This document shows positions 56,796 to 64,000 of a DNA stretch of 64,000 bases, piece by piece. The number at the start of each line of letters is the position of its first letter. Within the stretch, counting starts at the first letter, position 1. The translations under genes and the position numbers were made by a program. The stretch spans positions 72,519,972 to 72,583,971 of the forward strand of contig NC_092859.1 of the NCBI RefSeq assembly GCF_032062135.1, written 5' to 3'. Under the pieces are notes generated by a model that was not told the DNA's origin, ran no database searches, and was given only the letters and a program-made list of their open reading frames with translations. Origin of the DNA: Pyxicephalus adspersus (lineage: Eukaryota; Chordata; Amphibia; Anura; Pyxicephalidae).

Positions 56796-59397
56796 AGCAC
56801 AGTAGAGGACTATCTATAAGTGTTCAAAAAAGTAAGGTTGGCATTCTCTTTGAAAGGTTGGGTTCAATAGGTTTTTGATTACTTCAGAACTGCTTTTTTT
56901 CTTAATGCAGTCAGTGGTAATGATAAAGCAATGGAGGTAGGTCAAATCAGGTGATCTCAGAAGCATCTTAAACCAGCGTCAAAAGCATGCTGGATTCACT
57001 GTAAAAGCTTGTCGGCATATGCTCTATGTATGTATTAGTGTTCATTTTAACTGATACCAGTTTGTATCCTCTTGTCTTACTCACTCATTTTTATTGTATA
57101 TGTAATTTTTCTATCCATTTTCTCTAACACTGAACTCCACCTTCAGTATTTGCAGCTAAAAACCTACAGTGGCTGATCTATGCACTCTACCAGCCAGATT
57201 TGTTCTGCAAAAAACTGGACCACAGGTATCTGGACCTATTTGATGATTCTTTATAGGGGTGGGAAGGAAGAGGACAGAGTAAAGGGAGAGAGAGAGAGAG
57301 GGAGCAGGGAAAGAGTAAAGATGGGTAGAAGGAAATAAAGAGAAGAGTGATACTTTCAAATGAAATGTCAACCTGCACAGATCTCTGCAATATTCAGAAT
57401 AATCATTTGTACCTTGTGTGTGCTCCTTTACTGTAGTGTCTAGCAACCAGCAGCAGCATGTTACACATTGAGATGGTGTAATGCTGCCCCCTAATGGTCA
57501 GGCTGCCCTAAGCCATGTCCTACACAGGTAAAAATATAATTCAGGTAAACAGTGTTCTAGAATTATATCATAATGGTATTTATTTTTTTTTGTATTCACT
57601 ACATATTGTTAGTATAAAACTATAGATCATTCTGACTTTGAGACTAGGGCTCTCTCTAGTGGTACAGTTCACTGCTCATAATTACTGAGATACATTGGTG
57701 TAGAAATACAGGTTTCAGAAATTCTCAATCAAGACTCCAGAGGGCTGGTAGGCACCCTAATTAGGACCACTGTATTGTCACTCACTGTTGTACACATGAC
57801 TGGCAGACAGGATCTTCTATCCTTGGCTTCCTCTGCATTAGACAACCAGTAGTAGATCTCCTCTGCCAATTCAGTTTACACTCTGCAAGCATGTGCTTGA
57901 ACATGAAATCACTGATGAGCTGCTTTGGGTCCATGCTGACAGAGAACCTGATATAATTAAAGGATTGCGATGTAGAGGGGACTCTGGTTGAAAGGTTGGG
58001 GACTTTAATATAAAAGCAAAAACTGTGATGTAAAGGGGAGAAACTCCAATGTAAAGAGGCAATTCTAATGTGAAGGGGGCTTCTGATGTGACTTGATTAT
58101 TATCCAGGATGTTTACTCATGTCTTAGTAGCAATTATGCTATTTGCACACTGAGTATTATTTAAAGTAAATATAGACTGAACATCAAACACACATAATCA
58201 AACAAAAGTTATGTCAGGGATTAAAGAACTGTGTTGTACCACTGCTTACCTCTAAGAGGCAATCTTGTATTAGTGAAAATTTGTAGTGCTGGTGCAAAAG
58301 TATCAATGCAGATTTTTTACCCCTAGCAGTAGTTAGGTAGTACCCCAATAGTAGTAACTGTAAGTCTAACGGTAGTTTTTCTTTTATACATGGAAGCCCT
58401 AATTTAATAACATTGTGTCAATTCTGGGTAAAAGTTGTATGAACATTGTCTGACCATATTTATTGATAGACTACATAGATTTCTAAAGCACCATATTAAT
58501 AATTATCATGATTATGCCAATCAGTCTAGGAAGTATTATTTTAATGAAAATATGTTTTTAAATATTTTATTGTGGTAAAGATTATCTGAGATTATCATGG
58601 CTGAGTTTACGTATATGTTTTTAAACAGTATATTGCTGTGTTCTAGTTCTTTTGCTAGGGTATAAACCTTTCCAGTTAGTAATTCAGCAAATGCCAAAGA
58701 GCAATACACATTCTATACACACAAAAGCAAGAAAATAAAATTATTTAAAAAATACTGACCAGTGCTGGATTTTGACATGATGGGACAAGATGATAAGCAA
58801 TAAAGCTTGGAAAGCTATTGTTGAAATGTTCTGCCACAGGGTCTAAAAACAATACATAGCAAATAAAAACATTGAGGTAAAATAAAATCAATTATACACT
58901 TTTTAATTTATTGAATTTCAAGGTATTTCAAGTGAAAAATCTCTCATGTAGATAATAATAATGTATTCAATACTTGCATTCATTTTTTTTGCAATTTACA
59001 TTAAATTCTAAGGTTTCACACAGCAGGCCAGTTAAAAAAAATCATCAGCTTTACAGCAGGCTTTAAAATTTAGTAAATAGAAACTCAGGTGAACAACAAC
59101 ACACTGTCATTATTTATTTCAACAAACAATAGGTAAAAATGCTGAAGCAGTGTGTAAAAATGAATTAAACCTTTACCACATCTATAGGAATTATTAGGGA
59201 AAGTAGAAGCCAGGTATACTAAACAAATACATTTGAGTAATTGGTTATCAGCATACGTGACTACCTCTGTAAAATTATATGTTTTGGTAGATTGCAGGTT
59301 TGGAGCATGGTGTTAACACAATGCCAAGGGAGAAAGACATGAGCAATGATCTCTGAGAAGCAATTGTTTCTGCCTTTCAGTCTCAAAGGATCATAAC
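56796..59397. other. No recognisable gene
   Basis: AT-rich sequence with a (ga)n run at 57286-57300. ORFs of 60-96 residues have no recognisable family. Around 57940-58090 the words gatgtaaagggg recur at short distance (about 57967, 58027, 58045, 58070), a small degenerate tandem. Confidence 0.4.
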
Positions 59398-59491
59398 GCC
59401 AATTTCAAGCAATTCATAGTCCACCATTTTACAGTTAGAAGTTATTTTTTCCCACTGTAAAATGGTGGAATACGAATTGCTTAAAATTGGC
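59398..59491. repeat. Near-perfect hairpin, 38-bp arms
   Basis: gccaatttcaagcaattcat, then agtccaccattttacagt, is mirrored by actgtaaaatggtgga, then atacgaattgcttaaaattggc. The loop is about 18 bases and T-rich. Size and shape would fit a short MITE or a miRNA-like precursor. Confidence 0.8.
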
Positions 59492-59789
59492 TCTACGATA
59501 CATCTAGAAAAATGTTATGAACAAGAATGTCTTGTTTGGAAATCATGCCAGGAGAAAGCCCCTTCTCTTTAATAAGTACATGCCAGGATAGTTAAGAATA
59601 CATTTGAGCAAACTACAATACTTCTGCCACAAAGTGCAGGTGTTTAGTCATAATGCACAGCACCACATTTGGCAAAAATTAAACACATGTCAACACAAAC
59701 GACTCACACCAACTGTCAGACATAATAGTGGAAGAGCGAAAATTTGGGCTTGCTTTGCAGCCACAGGACATGGTCATCATGTACTCACT

Positions 59790-60018
59790 GGGCATGAATT
59801 AACAAAGCTCTCCAGGACTGGAGAACATAGACTAGACTTAAACATAGACATGAAAAAACGAGTAACCCAATAAACCTGGATATCTAAACAATAATTTGTT
59901 ATTAGTTGGAAGATGTTTTCAATCCTGCACAGATCCATGACAGGTTTGCTGGATCACCCAGGTTCCCCTATAATAGTTTATCTTGTCTGGCTTTGGAGAG
60001 CTTTAATAAATCAGGCCC
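59790..60018. repeat. Foldback repeat (ttaataaagctct ends), complete copy
   Basis: Left end gggcatgaattaacaaagct, right end agctttaataaatcaggccc. The inner half ggtttgctggatcacccagg corresponds to 1793-1812. About 229 bp. Confidence 0.75.
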
Positions 60019-60296
60019 ATAGAGTCAACCCCGAAACATCTGTGTGACAAGTATAGCAAATCAGCAAACATTGTATCTACAACAACACAATTAAAACACA
60101 ATTGCATAAAAACATAAAAAAAAATTGTAAAACAAAATACTCAAAATATTTCCTTGTTTATTCTAGTAAAGATACATGTACGTTTTATCTTAAGGATTAA
60201 CAAAGTTTTTGTTAAATGAATAAACACATTATAGAAATGCTTTGGTCCATAGCGGTGTACAGCTTTGGAAGCTGAATTGGTAAAGTGTATTTAAAA
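60019..60296. other. No recognisable gene
   Basis: AT-rich sequence without features. Confidence 0.4.
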
Positions 60297-60613
60297 CAGG
60301 CATGGGCTAACTACGGCCAGCAGGTCCTATATGGCCCAATCGGGATGTTTCTCTGGACTTTTGGGTGGTCCACGGCTCTGGCCAGAGCCACGGAACACAT
60401 CCTCCAGATCTGAGCCTGCGATGGGAGAGTGGGTAGGTTGTGTGCAGTGACACAGCCCGCCCACTCTCCCATTGCAAGCTCAGATCTGTGGTGGGTGAGT
60501 GGGCGTGGTTATGCATACATGATGTCATAACCCCTGCCCCTTCTCCCATTGGCCCCCCCTCTGTCAAATTTTATTTCAGATTGTGGCCCCTGAAAAAATT
60601 TTGTCTACCCCTG
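60297..60613. mobile_element. Non-autonomous hAT element, 317 bp
   Basis: Left end caggcatgggctaactacgg and right end ttttgtctacccctg are imperfect inverted repeats of the CAGGGGT-G-C-AA hAT type. Inside, ggccagcaggtcctatatgg is typical of this family. A GC-rich central inverted repeat (gatgggagagtgggtagg / gcccactctcccattg) spans about 60420-60475. The flanks atttaaaa / atcctaaa agree at 5 of 8 positions, a decayed 8-bp duplication. Confidence 0.7.
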
Positions 60614-61184
60614 ATCCTAAATCAAAGCTGTTTTTTCTTTCTAGTTTTGTATCAAGCCTGAAAGAATAAGAATTTCTATATTAAATGGTTGTCTATGCTC
60701 CTGCTGGGAAGACGCCTTCATATGTCCTGGTGACTAAGTCAATGAGCCGCATACCCCAATTACGAAGCCAGAACTAACGCAAGTGGTGAACAGTTACTCT
60801 ATTCAAGTAAATAAAGCTTCTTACTGTCACTTTAAATTTATTATATTACAACTTGTCTTCACTTTTAGAAGTATGATTGCCAAGGAACAAAACCTATAAA
60901 ACTACAAAAGATTTTCCACTCTCTTATAAATAGCCTCCATTAATTTTTTACAGTGATCTTTAGTGATATCAATATATACTTTATATAGACTTTTTGTGAA
61001 GGTCTACCACATATGTTATATCTAATACAAGAAATAATGCCTATGGGACTAATTTAACTAGCCTTGTTACCACCATATATACATACCCTATCCCTTTCAG
61101 CAATATTGACCTGGCTGATTGCAGATTTTTGGAAGTGGAACTATACCTTTATCAGGCTTTTCAAACTTTTTATTATCCAGTATT
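60614..61184. other. No recognisable gene
   Basis: AT-rich sequence without features. Confidence 0.4.
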
Positions 61185-61760
61185 TATATATAGCGCTGAC
61201 ATAATAAGCAGCGCTTTACAAAGTCCATAGTCATGGTGCTAGCTGTCCCTCAAAGGGGCTCATAATCTAATGTCTTTGTCTCAGTCATATGTCTATAATA
61301 CAGTCTAAGGTAATTTATCTTTTTGGGGGGAAGCAAATTAACCCAACTGCATTTTTTTTAGAATGTGGGAGGAAACCCACACAAACACAGGGCAAACTCT
61401 ATGCCCCTGATTCATCAATAAAATCCGCACTCGCTGGAAGCGCAAAAGTACGCGCGGCCAGCGATCGCGGTTTACCGCGGTCCGGACTCGAGTGTGCGCG
61501 TACACTCGCCTCCTCACTGCCAGCCGGATTCCTGCCTTCATAATAATGAGCAATAGAGGGCGGGAATCTGCTTAGCCGGCTCCGGCCGCGAGCTTTTTCA
61601 GTTGCTGAATAGCGTGACGGCGTACGATTTCGGATCGCGAATACGAATGCGCGTGCGATCATCCGATTCTGCTTGATGAATCAGGGGCTATGTGTCCTGA
61701 TTTAAACTGATGCAAAGGCCAGAGTGCTAACCTCTGAACCACTGTGCTACCCATTACCTT
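61185..61760 (+). repeat. Old dispersed repeat (atatagcgctgacat...), interrupted
   Basis: Recognisable words are tatatagcgctgacataata, gcagcgctttacaaagtcc, ctcataatctaatg, gtgggaggaaacccacacaa and, after the MITE, aaggccagagtgctaacctc, then tgaaccactgtgctaccc. This order is that of a common repeat of frog and fish genomes. The MITE at 61403-61688 splits it, and the two halves join without it. Confidence 0.7.
61403..61688. mobile_element. GC-rich MITE, 286 bp, with 16-bp TIRs and TAT duplication
   Basis: Left TIR gcccctgattcatcaa (61403) and right TIR ttgatgaatcaggggc (ending 61688) are inverted complements; TAT flanks both ends (61400-61402, 61689-61691). The interior is very CpG-rich with several inner palindromes (gatcgcggtttaccgcggtc). 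It is the longer parent form of 22972-23161, and the right half matches 63859-64000. Confidence 0.92.
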
Positions 61761-63041
61761 TATAACTCTATGTTAAATTCATAGCTACCTTTAACTGTGC
61801 TTACCAAAAGATGGGATGGTTGCGAGGGTGGAATTCTTCCAACTAGCAAGCAGTAACCACTACACTAATGTACTCTGAGTTGGGAATAGTTATTATAAAA
61901 GGGGTTCCCTGAGATCTGCCCTTTCAAAGACAAGACTTTTACCTTGAATAGGGCTAGTTAGGCAGAATACATTTCCTCTGTGCACTGTGCACTACAAAAT
62001 AATGCCAAGAACAGAAGAGAATTTAAGAATTGTTCAAAGAGCAGTATTCTGTAGCAGATAGTAATAATGAGATAGAGGAAAGATAGCTACTTGCCTAAAG
62101 ATTGCAAGAGAGACCATTAGTAATAGGTGATAAATGTTAAAACTGAAATGTCATTAAAATTCCATAGGTCCAATGTCATTTTGTAAGAGTTATTTAGCGT
62201 TTTAAAGGAAAGCTTTAAAACGATTGAAAAAGTGCACATGGTGTAAATGCGGTAGGAACGTTTACATGCATTTTTTGAATCTGCTTTTTTTTTATCCTTT
62301 GTACTACACTGGATTCATCGGGAAGCAAGGTACAAAATCAGTGGGAAAAATCTTGATCAAAAGTCCAGGTTGAAGTAGAGCACTGCACTTTACCTATTTA
62401 TAACCCAGGAGAAGTTCAGGAACGTGTAAAGAACACTGTTTTTCTTTTACCAACCCTGACCTGAGACACAACTCTGTTTGTTGCTAAACCAGGCACATAT
62501 TTGGTGTTCCCAAAATCCAATCACTGTTTTAGGCATCTAGGTACTTGTGCCTCTCATTTCTTGCTACAAGTATGGTAAACATTTTTGAATTTGCATAATT
62601 GCCAAATGAAACACAAATAATTCAAATCAACATGTTTATTCAATCATCAAATACTCAAACAAATAGCAAAAAAACAGTACAATACTTATTGAAATGCTAA
62701 AGTAATGCTGTTAGTAATGAATACACATATGAGCACTGAACATCAGGTTATAGCAAACAAAACAAGACTGACAAAACAAGACTGAAATGAGGCTAGGATA
62801 AAACACCATTATTGGTGTAAATACACAATTGATTACACTGGTCAACAAACATTTTCTTGCCAAACAGATTAAATTCATTTTAGGTTATGTTTGATGCACA
62901 GATTCCAAACATGGCCTCAATAATTACCTCATGGAAAACTGATGAAATATGAAAATAAGCAAAATTAAACTAGATATGCCTGCACATACAAAATTAAACT
63001 TTTGAAATACTTAATGTCAATATATTCTATATTCGATATAT
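61761..63041. other. No recognisable gene
   Basis: AT-rich sequence; ORFs are short. Nothing recognisable. Confidence 0.4.
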
Positions 63042-63855
63042 TTACATAACCTTTATATCTTGATGGAACCTCTCCCTTTGTTCCTGCAAAGGGCTATGGG
63101 GATAGTGTACGTTTATACTCATAGTAGTACCCACATTTTTAAAGTTTAAGAGCAAGTTTTGTACCAGTTCCTTATAATTTTGTGCTTTATGGTTACCCAA
63201 GAAGTTTTTGACAACCATGACATAGCTGTGCCAGGAAGCTTCAGTACCAGTCATGTAACTTTGAATCATTTATCAGATTCTGAATCTGGGGTCCATCATT
63301 TTGCAGATTCCTGCTTTTATTTTTCATTACTCAATCCAGGGAAGAATCTACAAATGTATTTGAACCAATCACCGTCCTTGTTCAGGGCTCCAACAAATTG
63401 CTTTATTAATCCCAACTTTGTGTAGTGGAAGGAGAATGATTTTTTTTCTTTGTCAACCGTTGCCTCCTTATAAGTGCGCTGCACTTTTTTTCATATTTTC
63501 CTTTGGAAAATATCACTTTTTTCCAGTGATCCTGCTTTGCTCTACTATCCCACAAGCAGATACAACATGGGTACTTTGTGTATCCACTTTGCTGTCCAAG
63601 TAGGAAGTTCAGCATTTTTAAATTAACACATATGGGCCATTGGTGTTCATAATAGCAAAGCTTTTGTAAAACCATTTTGATGTTTTCATTTTCTTCTTTA
63701 AGTTTTGTTGAGTGACCAATTGGAATTAATGCATAGCAGTTGCCATTATGCAGTAAAACAGATTTTAACCTTCGAGTGGAAAGCCGCCAGTCTTCTGTTC
63801 GGTATTCTGGTACTCCCATATGGGCTAGTAGTCCAGGGATGTTACAACAGTACAC
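63042..63855 (-). pseudogene. Decayed copy of a repetitive uncharacterised metazoan protein
   Basis: Minus ORF 63855-63406 (149 residues) ends its conserved part with LLGQQSGYTKYPCCICLWDS, containing a C-x2-C pair. After a broken stretch (63405-63270, where a frame gives KAGICK), ORF 63269-63042 reads SYVMVVKNFLGNHKAQNYKE and finishes QRERFHQDIKVM. I recall these motifs, in this order, from a large group of unannotated proteins present in many copies in arthropod, cnidarian and vertebrate genomes, which suggests a mobile or repeat origin; the enzymatic class is unknown to me. The break, missing N terminus and missing C terminus show a pseudogene. The downstream side abuts a MITE at 63859. Confidence 0.65.
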
Positions 63856-63858
63856 AAA

Positions 63859-64000
63859 GCCCCTGATTCATCAAGCAGAATCGGATTATCGGTCGTGCAT
63901 TCGTATTCGCGATCCGAAATCGTACGCGATCGCGCTATTCAGCAACTGAAAAAGATCGCGGCCGGAGCCGCGCATCTCCGGCAGCTTTACACTGGCGAGC
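63859..64000. mobile_element. GC-rich MITE, left part (cut by window end)
   Basis: Starts with the TIR gcccctgattcatcaa and continues gcagaatcggattatcgg, then gtattcgcgatccgaaatcg, as in the reverse of 61560-61688. It diverges into ccggcagctttacactggcg, shared with 4300-4320. Confidence 0.85.

Overview
The window reads as nuclear DNA of an anuran amphibian, probably a ranoid frog. The reasons are an AT-rich, intron-sized non-coding background; a TE mix typical of frogs (CR1 and L1/Tx1 LINEs, DIRS-type YR retrotransposon, Tc1, mariner, several BED/hAT elements, many foldback MITEs); and two assembly gaps (42079-42971, 48428-48874). No host housekeeping gene is seen intact. The species call is inference.

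Layout. 1-17 kb is a transposon graveyard: a Tc1 scrap, hAT-like MITEs, a DIRS reverse transcriptase interrupted by a 5'-truncated Tc1 (7.4-10.3 kb), a degenerate minisatellite (10.6-11.1 kb), a nearly full-length but dead CR1 LINE on the minus strand with an SGNH-esterase ORF1 (12.2-15.8 kb), and an L1-like 3' end (16 kb).

17-54 kb holds the remains of a tandemly duplicated family of small secreted proteins. Two copies have a matching TATA promoter, a signal-peptide exon with a phase-1 donor and a short second exon (24.3-26.0 kb and 49.2-50.1 kb). Three more promoter copies (22.2, 41.6, 54.2 kb) have no recognisable exon 1. Flanking non-coding blocks (17.3, 19.4-20.4, 39.6-41.6, 50.4-51.1, 52.1-54.3 kb) repeat in the same order, and a small Cys-rich exon-like block (40.95 and 53.66 kb) lies upstream of two promoter copies. 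The cysteine spacing is loosely like three-finger (Ly6/uPAR/PLA2-inhibitor-like) proteins, but that family call is tentative. The cluster is broken up by a hAT element (32.0-34.1 kb), a mariner (38.2-39.4 kb), another hAT on the minus strand (45.5-48.4 kb) and a foldback element carrying a PC-esterase (PCED1/FAM113-like) pseudogene (54.3-56.3 kb) that lands inside the fifth promoter copy.

The most unusual structure is at 44.1-45.5 kb: a minisatellite of about 51-57 bp units adjoining the hAT C-terminal end, with three copies of a ~100-bp piece of 28S rRNA ending at the peptidyl-transferase-centre motif (ACAGGGATAACTGGC).

56-64 kb contains more MITEs, hairpins, a hAT-type non-autonomous element (60.3-60.6 kb), a GC-rich MITE with 16-bp TIRs and 3-bp target duplications nested in an older repeat (61.4 kb), and a decayed copy of a repetitive uncharacterised metazoan protein (63.0-63.9 kb).
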